Source: Schistocephalus solidus
Taxonomy: Eukaryota > Platyhelminthes > Cestoda > Diphyllobothriidea > Diphyllobothriidae
DNA: 64,000 bases
Direction of reading: 5' to 3'
Assembly: GCA_017591395.1 (NCBI GenBank)
Contig: WEDG01004251.1
Location: 1-64,000 of the forward strand
The first letter of the stretch is position 1. Each line of letters begins with the position of its first letter. The translations under genes were made by a program, and so were the position numbers. Below the pieces are notes generated by a model. The model saw nothing but the letters and a program-made list of their open reading frames with translations, did no database searches and was not told where the DNA came from. Shown here in pieces: positions 14,401-25,179 of this stretch.

Positions 14401-16009
14401 GGCCTGAAAGAAGACCTTAAAATAATTTGCTGTGGTTGGACAAACGCTGTGGAGCCTCTGAACACTAAACAATGATCATATTAGCATTTGGGAAAATTTT
14501 TCGCCTAACTGCTTGTACTGACGGGAGTAGTCAATGGTATTCCTTGGGTGCAGATGTCTCCAGCCTGTTCATCAAAAGGACGCACATGTTGTGCTCTAAG
14601 CCCCTATATATTCGTCAGTTGGCATCGCATAGATAACGGCTCAGTCGACGGCGTTCGTGGGACTGTTGAGAGGTTTAAAGGTTAGTTAAACACCCAAGTA
14701 CGCTAAGTTGCCAGAATAGCCCGTCAAAAGGGATGAAAATGGGTAATCGGAGACAGAAAACAGACACTCGCGGGCGAACCCATTTTTATAATGTATTCTT
14801 TTAAAGGAGACTTTGACTCCTTTCGGTCCTATGTTCAAGCAGTGTCGAACTTCAAAACATGAACCGCTTGAGAACAATGTGGAATAACCCCAAATATGCC
14901 AAGTCTAGACAAGGTTTGTTATATTCTGTTTGGTAATGCGTGCCAGTCAAAATTAGCTGTGATATAAATTCTTACCCTTGGGAAAAAATATGCTTCACAA
15001 GGAAAGTGTAGAAAAGCGTCTGCTACATTCCAAATGTCTAATCGGTTTTCCGGGTTCGTAAGCAATTAAGAATAGTAGGTGGATCGACTAAAAATCTTTC
15101 TGTCAGTCTGGATGCATGTGGTGTGCCCTGGGAACTACATAAGCGTGTTAAGCAATATAAGAAGGCACTAAACTTAGTTTGCGTCAACTTTGTTGAAGAG
15201 ACCTGATAAAGACCATTTTCACCCTATAAGATCTCCCGTGAAGTGTCGCGCACTAACGTTTAGATGTATGAATTAAATCGAAGTAATAAAGAGCTAGTTT
15301 GGAAAACGAAGTGTGAATTAAGCTGGCTTTTCCCGCTTGTGCGTTGTGTAATATCCATTAGCAGTTTTTTAAGTGTAAAGTTTACCGCCTATACGCCATA
15401 TTTTGCCTAGCGTTTCGCATTCTTTGGGAGCATTTATTCCGCTCTATAAAATGACCGTCAGTTTTTTAGGAAGCACTTAATGTTTAATGACTTTAAAGAT
15501 AAATAGATCTTCATCACTGTCCAATACTATAATAAGCAGTTGGGTTGAAGTAGACAGGCAAATGTGATGTTTTGAAGATGCGGCGTGGAGATTGTAGGGA
15601 AATGCAAACGACATTCACAGCTGTACTGCTACATGGGCCTTTTGATGGGTTTAGCAGTAGGGAAACGTGTGTTGTCATGTTGCCTTGATAGTCGGCAGGT
15701 TTTGTTGAATGTTTAAATTCAAGCAACAAAGGAGAGCTGATTAGAACTTTCATTTACAGCAAGTAATTCATCGATGAAACGTTAACCGAAATTCTGAAAC
15801 GGCTTTTTCTTTTCGAAAATATTACTAAAGAATGGCTGTAGTATTGAATACCATACAGCCACACTCCAATATAGTCCAGTCACGTCTCAATGTTTGCCTT
15901 GAAGGAGCTTCTTTTAAACCACCTGCCACAACTACACTATTTAAAAAGTAACTATGTAAGTAGTATGCATTCTCCCATTGATTTTCGATGTCTTTGTCGG
16001 TTCCAAATT
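11473..16009. other. Non-coding DNA, probably intron; no gene recognised
   Basis: AT-rich unique-looking sequence right of the tandem array. Open frames on both strands are short, lack domain signatures and show no paired splice sites in a consistent phase. A short segment at 15760-15800 belongs to the dispersed repeat with the ATGAAA-GTTAACCGAAATTCTG pattern. If the Ig gene continues leftwards, its next exon could lie here or beyond the window, but I could not identify the missing second half of the Ig domain begun at 19591. Confidence 0.5.
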
Positions 16010-16119
16010 ATCAACATATGCTACACGTCGCTATGCGACTGCCTGTGAGTACTCTAGTCTGAGTTCCAGGGCACAACGGAACATAAATGTTCCTTAAGCA
16101 GATCGGTGAGCCACACACT

Positions 16120-16122
<3 letters not shown>
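16010..16122 (+). mobile_element. Fragment (tail) of the 302-bp tRNA-derived element
   Basis: This is the reverse complement of the tail part of the units at 18.3-19.5 kb. It shares the words TGCTACACGTCGCTATGCGA, CAGGGCACAACGGAACATA and CGGTGAGCC. The tRNA-like head and the hammerhead are absent. It ends against a (TA)n tract. Confidence 0.85.

Positions 16123-16190
<68 letters not shown>
16123..16190. repeat. (TA)n microsatellite
   Basis: An uninterrupted TA tract of about 68 bp. It directly follows a tRNA-derived element fragment. It creates spurious Tyr-Ile open frames on both strands. Confidence 0.98.
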
Positions 16191-16192
<2 letters not shown>

Positions 16193-16734
16193 CACTCCTG
16201 ACAAGCTTCTTTTCTTCCCCTCAACAAGTAGCGAGTTGCATCTTCAGCGAATGTTATACTATAAGAAAGGGTGGCTTTCGGTTTAAAAAAACTTGTACGA
16301 TTTGCCAATAAGTTTGAGCCTGAAAAACAATATATTTGTATTTTTAGGGTTTTCCAACAACATGCTGTATGCATTCTGTATAAAGAAAATCCCATTTGTA
16401 GAAGATGTCACGTAGTGCTGATAAAATCTTGCAAAGAGTGCGGATCATGTTGTATATTTTATAAGCAATATTAAGAAAAGGACATATACGATGCTTTATG
16501 AATAGCCATTTTAGGTTCTTTAAACCTCTCATCAAAAGAAACCTTTTTAAACGAAATTTAATTTTTTATGTATTAAATTTGAAGAGGACATCGGTTGCTA
16601 CTAAATGAGCGCAAGAAATACTATTTTTGTGCAGGTATTCGATAAAGATTCTTTAAATTTATAAGGGATAACACCCTCTGAGAAAAATATATACTGCTTT
16701 AAGCAGTCATTTTCTACAGATTTTCGGTTCTGCA

Positions 16735-16900
16735 AAGAAGCTCGTTCAAAAACCAGCATCCTGCCGTGAATGAAATATTTTTGGATTTGGCTGCACGTAA
16801 ATTAATAAAACAGCTCGGATTAAGTTATCTTTGCGAAAGAAAATCAGATCTCAGAATTTTTGTAGACATCTCACGAAACAGTAAATCCACTGTACCGCCT
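16735..16900 (+). repeat. Dispersed repeat R2, forward copy
   Basis: The segment runs from CTCGTTCA through a GTGAATGAAATAT block to CAGAATTTTTGTAGACATCT. The same order of blocks is found at 21770-21920 and 35160-35290, and in reverse at 21020-21160. Sequence divergence is high, so boundaries are approximate. It may be a non-autonomous DNA element or part of an old retroelement. Confidence 0.5.
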
Positions 16901-18150
16901 GCTTTTGCTCAAGCATTTCGTATTGCATCACGCCCACTCCCAAAAATCGCGCGAGTCAGAAGATCCTGCTTCAGACATGTGTTGCTTGCTCTTGCAGCCC
17001 ATCGACACCTTTTTATATTTGAACTTGCGGTTAAAGCCCCATTTCTCACAATCAGACACTGTGTGTTTTAGAAAGCTTTTCTTCTGCCCAAGAGTGTATT
17101 TGTACCAATGTAAACTTATCAGCAGCAATAGTAAAGTGCTAATGTTTTTTTTCAATCAAAACAAGTGGCCTTCGTGGTGAAATATTTTGCCTTATTTCCA
17201 TCGACTCCAATTGTTTGACTGTTGGCTGGTTTTCTGAGAAAAGTTACGCCAACACTGCTATTTTACTGACCACTTTCCTTCAAAGGTGCATTCACACGGT
17301 CCGCATGAAAGGCAGTGAGAGTGAGGGGGGTGAGTTTGATTTCAGACCTTCCGTTTTTGAGTTAAGCGAGTCAGGCATGCTGTCCTCCTAGTAAACTACA
17401 CAGATATTACGAACAGTTCTGACAGTTTTGAAGGCTAAATGAAGCAGGTGTCAAAAGTACTATTTTCTTCATCTTTCCCTTTCCTTTTTGAGGACCAAAT
17501 GCTAGAAACGCTCAAAGGCAACAGGTAAACGGTTATAATGATCTTTTGAATGGAAATTATTTCGGATAATATGTAACGTCTGTCACAAAAAAAACAATTG
17601 ACAGAAAAAAATGCCTAAAAAAACTGCTTGGCAGTATTGGGTAACCCAATAAAGTTCAAAAGCGATAAAAAAAAGATGGCATTGGTACCAACTATGCTTC
17701 CTTTTTTGACTTTCCGCTAGTCATTGACGGTTCCGCAGGATTTTCTTGCTAAGTTGGAGTGACTGTTATATCTTTTTTCTCGCTCTCTCAAACGTTTTAT
17801 TGGTCATAACTTAAGCTGCCCAGATTGCTTCCTGTGACATGTGCGAAATTATGAATGTATTGCCCTAGTGGCAAATAGTATCAGGGTATTTGCCTGTGGA
17901 ACGTTTATATGTTTTGTTAACGAACTACCTAAATTGGGATGTGAAAGCGTTACAAAATAAGACATTGTTGCCCTATATACCAAGGTAAGTCAGGTTTATT
18001 TAGTACTTACCCCATAACGTTATTGTCTGAAACAATTTTTGCTATATACTGACAGGTACAATAACAGAATGCTTTTATTTTGCGAGCATGACGTTAACCC
18101 ACAATTTCAGGCAAAAGGCTGCTGAAACACCGGTCGATGAAATACGCATA

Positions 18151-18153
<3 letters not shown>
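16901..18153. other. Non-coding DNA; nothing recognised
   Basis: AT-rich sequence without recognisable gene, RNA or repeat structure. The open frame at 16766-17071 overlaps the dispersed repeat and has no domain pattern. Confidence 0.45.
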
Positions 18154-18237
<84 letters not shown>

Positions 18238-18240
18238 CAT
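18154..18240. repeat. (TA)n microsatellite bordering the SINE array
   Basis: A TA tract of about 77 bp ends in a short imperfect (CATA) stretch. It abuts the first, truncated unit of the 302-bp array. A second (TA)n tract at 16.12 kb also abuts this element, which suggests insertion into, or growth of, TA tracts at the element edge. Confidence 0.97.
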
Positions 18241-18273
18241 ATGATGAAATGGAACCAACAAAGACAAAGGGGA

Positions 18274-18318
18274 GACCGGAATGGCCATTGCTGGCTTATT
18301 AGCCGTCATCAGCCAGTC
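18274..18318 (-). ncRNA. Hammerhead ribozyme, array unit 1 (core mutated)
   Basis: Minus-strand fold: stem I 5' arm GACTGG, core CTGATGA, stem II GGCT/AGCC with loop AATA, then GCAA where the family has GAAA. The A13-to-C change hits a residue known to be essential in hammerheads, so this copy is probably inactive. Stem I closes with CCGGTC. Confidence 0.75.
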
Positions 18319-18575
18319 ATACCCTATCCCAAGTGTGGCAAACCTGGGATTCGAACCCGCGACCTTTGGTATTTGAGTCGAACGCTCTACCATTGAGCCA
18401 CGGGCTCGTTGTTTTGTCGGTTGTGATCGGAAATATGATCATAGTGTGGGGCTCACCGATTTGATTAAGGAACATGTATGTTCCGTTGTGCCCTGGAGCT
18501 CAGACTAGAGCCCTCGCAGGCGGTCGCATAGCGACGTGTAGCATTTGATGAAATGGAACCGACAAAGACAAGGGA

Positions 18576-18620
18576 GACCGGAATGGCCATTGCTGGCTTA
18601 TTAGCCGTCATCAGCCAGTC
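18576..18620 (-). ncRNA. Hammerhead ribozyme, array unit 2 (core mutated)
   Basis: Identical layout to unit 1, with the same GCAA in place of GAAA. It is predicted to be inactive, and the shared change indicates that units 1 and 2 descend from one mutated unit. Confidence 0.75.
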
Positions 18621-18877
18621 ATACCCTATCCCAAGTGTGGCAAACCTGGGATTCGAACCCGCGACCTTTGGTATTTGAGTCGAACGCTCTACCATTGAGC
18701 CACGGGCTCGTTGTTTTGTCGGTTGTGATCGGAAATATGATCATAGTGTGGGGCTCACCGATCTGATTAAGGAACATGTATGTTCCGTTGTGCCCTGGAG
18801 CTCAGACTAGGGCCCTCGCAGGCGGTCGCATAGCGACGTGTAGCATTTGATGAAATGGAACCGACAAAGACAAGGGA

Positions 18878-18922
18878 GACCGGAATGGCCATTTCTGGCT
18901 TATTAGCCGTCATCAGCCAGTC
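18878..18922 (-). ncRNA. Hammerhead ribozyme, array unit 3 (intact core)
   Basis: Stem I GACTGG pairs with CCGGTC (six pairs, one G-U). The core CTGATGA is followed by a four-pair stem II (GGCT/AGCC, loop AATA, closed by a C-A mismatch), then GAAA, a palindromic stem III segment TGGCCA and the cleavage context ATT. All invariant core bases of the hammerhead family are present. The palindromic, loopless stem III suggests that two copies pair in a multimer transcript, as described for minimal hammerheads in retroelements. Cleavage would fall after the TT. Confidence 0.82.
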
Positions 18923-19179
18923 ATACCCAATCCCAAGTGTGGCACACCTGGGATTCGAACCCGCGACCTTTGGTATTTGAGTCGAACGCTCTACCATTGA
19001 GCCACGGGCTCGTTGTTTTGTCGGTTGTGATCGGAAATATGATCATAGTGTGGGGCTCACCGATCTGATTAAGGAACATGTATGTTCCGTTGTGCCCTGG
19101 AGCTCAGACTAGAGCCCTCGCAGGCGGTCGCATAGCGACGTGTAGCATTTGATGAAATGGAACCGACAAAGACAAGGGA

Positions 19180-19224
19180 GACCGGAATGGCCATTTCTGG
19201 CTTATTAGCCGTCATCAGCCAGTC
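19180..19224 (-). ncRNA. Hammerhead ribozyme, array unit 4 (intact core)
   Basis: Same sequence as unit 3 over the 45-nt fold, with intact CTGATGA and GAAA. It lies about 370 bases downstream of the 5' splice site at 19590 in the sense of the Ig gene, so it would be present in the intron of the primary transcript if the gene continues to the left. Confidence 0.82.
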
Positions 19225-19590
19225 ATACCCAATCCCAAGTGTGGCACACCTGGGATTCGAACCCGCGACCTTTGGTATTTGAGTCGAAAGCTCTACCATT
19301 GAGCCACGGGCTCGTTGTTTTGTCGGTTGTGATCGGGAATATGATGATAGTGTGGGGCTCACCGATCTGATTAAGGAACATGTATGTTCCGTTGTGCCCT
19401 GGAGCTCAGACTTGAGCCCTCGCAGGCGGTCGCATAGCGACGTGTAGCATTTGATGAAATGGAACCGACAAAGACAAGGGAGACCGGAATGGCCATTTCT
19501 GGCCGGGACTTTAAAAACATATTATGAAAAATGGGTAAAAATGACACTTTGGAGCTCATCAATTTTGCCTATTGTATGGCTGAAACGCAC

Positions 19591-20046
19591 CCGTGGGTCT
19601 GGTATTCCTTTGATGTTACACTCAAAGCGGACATCAGAGCCCTTTCGGTGAACCTGATCGTGGAAGAGGCTGGTGAACTTAGGTGGCGCACCCAGAACGG
19701 TGTGTGTAAGGTAGATCTGTGTCCGCTTTTGCATTGTCATTGGGACCTCAGAGGGTTCGAAATGCACTGCAGCCGGTGACGGCAAAGAGAGGTGGCCGTC
19801 AAGGGGGTTCGAGAGAAGAGGGGGAGGCGAAATCCTGTTACAGGGTGGTTTCGTAACCGAGATAAAATGTCGGTCAGAGGCATCCTCCTGGCGGGACTGG
19901 ATAACTTTCTGACGTCCATCAACAGTAACCATCATGCTGCTGAGAACAAGACCAGCGGTGTTCCTACCAATTACTTCCCATTGACCAGAGTGACGTTGAT
20001 GAGCTTCTGGAATTATGAGTTGGTGTATAATTCCATCTTGTTTGAC
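19591..20046 (-). CDS. Ig-protein exon 9: Ig second half, linker, start of next Ig
   Basis: An exon of 152 codons, phase 0 in and 0 out. The acceptor is a pyrimidine-rich tract ending CTTTCAG; the donor is GTGCGT. Residues 1-43 complete the Ig domain opened in exon 26177-26364: LIIPEA at 10-15, the HSGQWEV F-strand region at 19-25, then GRNTAG. Residues 45-118 form a Ser/Pro-rich linker. Residues 119-152 start a new I-set domain (PPKFTSLF, then the cysteine of DVRFECNIKG) and stop after GIPDPR, just before the expected C-strand tryptophan. The second half must be further left; none was found down to position 1. An open frame reads through the donor but loses the Ig pattern. The donor is the least certain boundary. 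A truncated hammerhead element lies 88 bp beyond it. Confidence 0.83.
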
Positions 20047-21019
20047 CTGAAAGTCCAGCGAAGGGATGAACAAAAGAGATGGATAGACAAAAGTATTGTC
20101 GATGCTTTTACTTTCTACACAGAAGTAAAATTAGTACAAATTAGACAGGCTCAGTTACTGAAGAGCAAAACCGGTTCACTAATTCGACTACGTATAAAAT
20201 TGTTCAGTCACTTTTATATTTCTTGCCACTTCGTTTAATTTTCCGTTCTATCTGGTAAGCCTATCAATTTTGAGCATGAAACAAATGGAGGACTTTTTTA
20301 AATAAACGGGTCCAAAAAAAGTTGCTTAAATAAGGCTTTAAACATGGGTGCTGGGGGAGCTTTAAACTGAAATTTGATGCAGGGTTCAAAAACGTTGTTC
20401 GAAACCCAACGATGACATGCGTCTACTTCCTGATGGCATGAGTAAAAACCCTTTCCGTTTAACACAATATATATTGTCTGAGTAGTTAAGTTGAATTATC
20501 GGTTAAATGAAATCGACCTGCAGACCACACTGTATATCTGGAAGGTAGCACTCCGTAACACATATCCAATTTCATAGCTCACTTGTTTTCATAATGCCTA
20601 CAAGAACTGTACCAGCACAACAAAACGCAAATAATGTCATCTCATATTAACGCAAAGCAATTTGAATGTATATTTTCTACGTATCCCTGTATCGTTTGAA
20701 ATATTGCGCACTTGTTGTACGGTCATATGTCCGTAAGACAAAAATCGCACTTTATTAATAGACGAAAATCACCGTTACTTTGCTGCAGAAAGTTCTTAAC
20801 TTTCCTCGTACTGTTACATGCATTGCCAAAAGGCAAGTACTTGAGTGAACACTCATTTTTCAGGTAGATTACCAAATGTTGCCTGAATCACTGCAGCCCA
20901 TAAAAATTGATTTACTGAGCATACAATTGAAAACATAATTTCCCATGGTGATAACCGGATGCAGACACTTAACTCAAGGAAAGTAACAGCTACATATGAA
21001 TGTTGGCAGGATTTGATTT

Positions 21020-21160
21020 TGTAGTAGATGTGCTATCTCATGAAATGTCAACCAAAAACGTGAACTGTGTTTTCGTTATGAAAAGATGCTTATGTAGAGT
21101 TGCAATATTTACTTGCAGCATAAACTGTAGACGTCTGGATGCTGGATTTTGAACGAGATT
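21020..21160 (-). repeat. Dispersed repeat R2, reverse copy
   Basis: Contains GCTATCTCATGAAATGTCAA and, about 110 bp on, ACGTCTGGATGCTGGATTTT followed by GAACGAG, the reverse complement of the forward-copy start CTCGTTCA. Order and spacing match the inverse of 21770-21920. Confidence 0.6.
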
Positions 21161-21769
21161 TTTCCGACCACACGCCATTACTGCACCCTGCGAAAAATGG
21201 CTACTTGCATAAGAAGCATTTTTCGCACTCCATTTAATGCAGTTATAAATTCAAAACATATTTTATTGAAAACATGCACAAAATAATCTATATTAGACTC
21301 ATTTCGTTGCAGTTCACACCTACTTCAAATGTTCCTTGAAGAAAGATTAAAATTATGCGATTTTAGGACAACAAAAGGTCGATTTATCAAACATCGTTTC
21401 TGTTAATTTATTACTACTGCTTATAAAGTATATTATGTGATCTACATTCACTAGAACATTTGATGAGCAATATGTGACTTATTCCTAATAGCATAGAGAA
21501 ATGTAAAATTTTCCTCAAGCGTAGACGCAGGTTGAAAACCCTGAATGCCAGTGTAACTGCTGTAAAATATTTTGGAGCTAAAATATGCCATTTTATTTCG
21601 AACAAAATTTGAAGTAGACAACATTTTCACGAAATCAGTTCAAAAAATATTTCTATGCATGTTTTCTATAAAATATGTTTGAATACCTAAGGCTATAAAA
21701 GATAAATCAGAAAAAGAACCATTGCATCAGTTGTCATTTTTCTACAGGGCGTAGTTACGATTTGCGGCC

Positions 21770-21920
21770 GGAAAGAAGCTCGTTCAGCATCCAGACGTAA
21801 ATTAAATGACTACGGATTATATTGCAAGGTAATCGATATTATAATCACACTGAAGTACTCCTTTCGGAACAAAAACAAATTTCAGCATTTCGGTTGACAT
21901 TTCATGAGATATCATATATA
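21770..21920 (+). repeat. Dispersed repeat R2, forward copy
   Basis: Runs from CTCGTTCAGCATCCAGACG through an ACGGATTATATTGCA block to TTTCGGTTGACATTTCATGA. With the reverse copy at 21.0 kb it forms an imperfect inverted pair separated by about 600 bp. Confidence 0.6.
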
Positions 21921-24900
21921 CTGTCACAGGCTTGCTGCATTACCTCAGACGATTGTTTATCATAACCAATTAAGGCTGCCATCTCATTTTCAAAAGCGTA
22001 ACCGCAAAAATAATAAGTTCTAGGTTCCATTGCGAAGGAATCGGTGCATTTATTGCGATGCAAACAGAGGAGAAATAGTAAGATAGCATTCGCAATATTT
22101 TGGTTTGGATCAGCCCGGAAAAAGACCATCAATCCGTTTCACCTGTTAATAACAGTTAACTTCTCTTCAAGCGCACACCGAAACCAGTACACTGAAATAA
22201 ATAAATGGTTAATCGAAAGACGTTGAAGTTAATTGGGAACATTTAGAAGGTTTGGCAGTAAAGTGAAGGGTCATCGTTGCAATTCCATTATTTCGAAAAG
22301 TTATCCTTGATAAGTCACTTTTGCCCAACGGTCAGACATTTTACACAAATCCCGCTTTGCTATTCTTGATACGAAACCTGACTGAGCGTAGATCGCTTCA
22401 ATGACAGCCTCATTGAAGTCAGGTCATATAAAGAGGGCGTTTTACTCGAAAAGGTCTTACGAATCACAATGTGATGCATGCGACATAAAGGCTTATATAA
22501 AGCTTTCTTCTGTGAGTGAAATATTCCGCGCGTAGGTGCAAGCGATCCAAAATCAGTTAGTTATATGAAATACCTGCGCTCTGATTGGTTGGCGTCTTGA
22601 ATGAAAATATTTGAAGGAATGAAAGTTATCTTGGTCGCGTTGCTCGAATGCATGCGAAGACCAAAAAAGAAGATGAGGTTTTTGTCACCAGTTGAGCGTT
22701 TAGTTTGCACTTATACCAGAATCAAAGGCTTTTAGGAAAGCGTGTTCTCAAAATTTGTTTCTCATTGGACAAAACTACAACCCGCTGTGGCAAGGCAGTT
22801 AAAGGTCTCGCAGTTTGCTTCGCAAACTGTGCGCGCGAAACTGAATTCTGCTGTTAAACGGTTTGAAGAAGTGTGAAATGGAAATTCAAGTCCGTCGTGC
22901 AAAAGACATTTCGCAAAAGTAATAGCCTCTGTGAGCAAACTCCTATCCAGTGAATTTCAGGGCACACACACTTTGTTCAATGAAAGGTTTTAAATAGATG
23001 CTCCACTTATAAAGTCAAAACTCGTTATCAGCAAAACCACGATAGAGCGAAATGATAAATCCTGATTAATCAACTGTCATCAACCTACTCTCCCCCGCAC
23101 TATCTCTCTCCCCTATGTGAACGGCTGTGAGGGCTCCAGCATGGTGCTCCAAAAAAAATTTGAATCGACCATGTTGTGATTTGTGGTCAGAATAAACTGT
23201 GTAACATCACTCCCACGTGCTGCATAAATTGCAGTAATTTGAAGTGGCGACTGCAGTAAAAATTGTTCTTAGAAGTTATCAATCGCGCAGCTCTAGTTCC
23301 TTTCCACAACTTTAAGTTGACATTACACAAACAACTGTTATGCTGTTGGAGCGGAACAACTGAATGTAACGGTCTAAATTTACTTCAGAGATCCGAAACG
23401 TGTCAACGATAAATGTTATTTCAGTGAGAAGTGTTGAAAAGCGGACTAGAAAAGCATAATGCACAGAATATTTTTCAAATAAACACACGAACAGGCTGGT
23501 CAACTTTGATAAAGAGAAAAGAGATTGATAAATTAAAAGTCCTTAGATTAAGCTAACTTGGGTATTCCGTTTTTGCCAAAATTAAAGTATATTTTGAATG
23601 AAACCTACTGGCTGCAACCCATCAGTGTATAAGCGGTTAATGAGATATACCGGGGCAGAATTTGAGCGATGGCAATGAAGGGGTTAGGCAGATTATAATA
23701 AGGGGACGCAAGCGCCATAACACGCACAGGAACTCCCTTAAACTGACTTTCGATAACCAAGCATACTCCGGACTAAACAGGGGCTAACTGAAGTAGAAAC
23801 CGAACATCTGTAAACCGCGCTAACAAATTAAATAGAAAAACATAGCAATCTCCTACCACGGTGTGGAACATGCCGCTAACGCACAAAGGGAGCTGAGGGG
23901 GGTTTACAATAAATAGACGAAGATTAGGTTTCAGTAAAAGAAGACTGGTTGCCTTTTTGGGACAAAATCGAAGTCGCTTACAGTAACCATGACACACGAA
24001 CGAATGTTTTCACCAAAATAAGGCCTATCTCACATATACGTAGGCAGAGTCTTAAATCAGTTAAAATTGTGGGAAATTGCGGCCGTGAAAAGAGATGGCA
24101 TAAAAGCCCTCCGCGAAAGACGAATTTTGGAATAAAAATACAATTTACAGGTGCGTATGTGAGGTATAAGACGCGTTCGCGGAGGCTAGATAATTGAACG
24201 ACCTTGAGGGAAGTTTAACTACGAAAAAACGCACACACGAATCCGATGGATAAGCAGTTGCTGATTAGACAATAAAAAATCCTTTACGTATGACCGAAGA
24301 ACGACCTTACCAATCCGTTGTCTACAAAAGGATTGCAATTTATAGTATAAGTACAAAAAGATTAATGCTAAACACGATCTGATATAGTTTTATCCGCCTC
24401 CGACAAAATCATGGAAGCCCAGAATTTGTTTTATGCGAGTGACGGATGAAGGCGTCAATTTTCGAGATCTAAAACCACAGAAAGTGTCCGCCCAATAAGG
24501 CGTCCAAACCGACCACTGCATTGTTGGCTTAGCCGAATTAGCAGAAAAACCGAGGGTTACGGTTCCCAGGCATCGATTGGAGTTGCCGACTTTCACCAGC
24601 AGCGAAAGGAGAAACCTTTTATTAAGAAAAACCTGAATGCCTTAATTTGCTTGCGTAAATTCAGATGTCCTTAAAAGTAAGTCAATCACCATATGCGTAG
24701 TGATGTGTTATCAATTATTTTCGCTTACTTTCTGGCCTAAAAATCCTTTTTAGTATTATATTTGTTTGCAACCGTAAAAGTTCGGCATTTTTGCTGTAAG
24801 CTGCCTCGATTTGAACTGAGGCGCTTTAAGTAGGTAAGTAGGTAGGTAAAGTCAGTTAAGCCATTCGGATCATTTCAACTCTCAGCAGACACTAATAGTG

Positions 24901-24944
24901 TAGAAATCAGACAGATGATAAGAATTTAGAAAAGGTTAGCAATG

Positions 24945-25178
24945 GGACACAGATTATGTCCTGTATTAAACAGGACGTGTGCACGACAACACCTGCAGTA
25001 TAGGTGGTTTCGCACCACATTTCAGCTAAAATAGGGTTTAATTTAAGCTAAGGAGTATGGTAAAGTTAAGGACAAATTTTAAGTTCAGGGTTAGGGTTAG
25101 CGTTAACTGGGTGCTTAGTGTTTAGGGTTTAGTGAGGGTTAGGATAAGGACTAAGGTTTCGGTTCATGGTAGGGTTTG
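24945..25178. repeat. Telomere-like inverted-arm element, copy 1 (one arm)
   Basis: Left arm in reverse orientation (24945-25060), with ACAGGACGTG and the GTGGTTTCGC block, followed by a G-rich degenerate TTAGGG array from about 25070. The right arm is missing; the array runs into the satellite-type sequence that begins near 25180. Confidence 0.65.
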
Positions 25179-25179
25179 T

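Larger units (their letters stand above)
18241..19503 (-). mobile_element. Head-to-tail array of 302-bp tRNA-derived elements with hammerheads
   Basis: Four tRNA-like heads on the minus strand end at 18407, 18709, 19011 and 19313, spaced exactly 302 bp apart; a fifth unit is cut at about 19503. Each head has a box-A-like TGGCTCAATGGTAGAGC and a box-B GGTTCGAATCCC, the internal promoter layout of RNA polymerase III. Downstream comes a 45-nt hammerhead fold, then a tail ending in CGGTGAGCC, an ATTTCCGATC block and ACAACGAGCC, which leads into the next head. The Sm-alpha satellite of Schistosoma has the same plan (pol III boxes plus hammerhead in a tandem unit of about 330 bp), so this is likely a related class. 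The frame beginning MVERSTQIPKVAGSNP, conserved in every unit, is just the head read through and is not a gene. The array has the same sense as the Ig gene. Confidence 0.93.
20047..24940. other. Intron between exons 8 and 9 (left part); old repeats only
   Basis: Part of a 6.1-kb intron. Reverse and forward copies of dispersed repeat R2 lie at 21020-21160 and 21770-21920. Otherwise I see AT-rich sequence with short open frames lacking domain patterns, including 24390-24596, which shows no Ig signature in any frame. Confidence 0.6.

Noticed and set aside
16054..16395. Tyr-Ile repeat proteins
   Set aside because: Translation of a (TA)n tract.
18340..18407. Functional tRNA gene
   Set aside because: Boxes A and B are good, but the acceptor stem does not close and the same sequence is repeated inside a satellite; it is a tRNA-derived head.
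18465..19362. Conserved open frames beginning MVERSTQIPKVAGSNP
   Set aside because: They are the tRNA-like head and body of the 302-bp element read on the minus strand and repeat every 302 bp; no protein family or splice context.
19531..20238. Plus-strand frames over exon 9
   Set aside because: Shadows of the minus-strand Ig exon, which has clear domain and splice evidence.
24390..24596. Minus frame as a possible missing Ig half
   Set aside because: Position between exons 8 and 9 is not needed by the phases, and no tryptophan or Y-x-C pattern of an Ig domain is in the right place.
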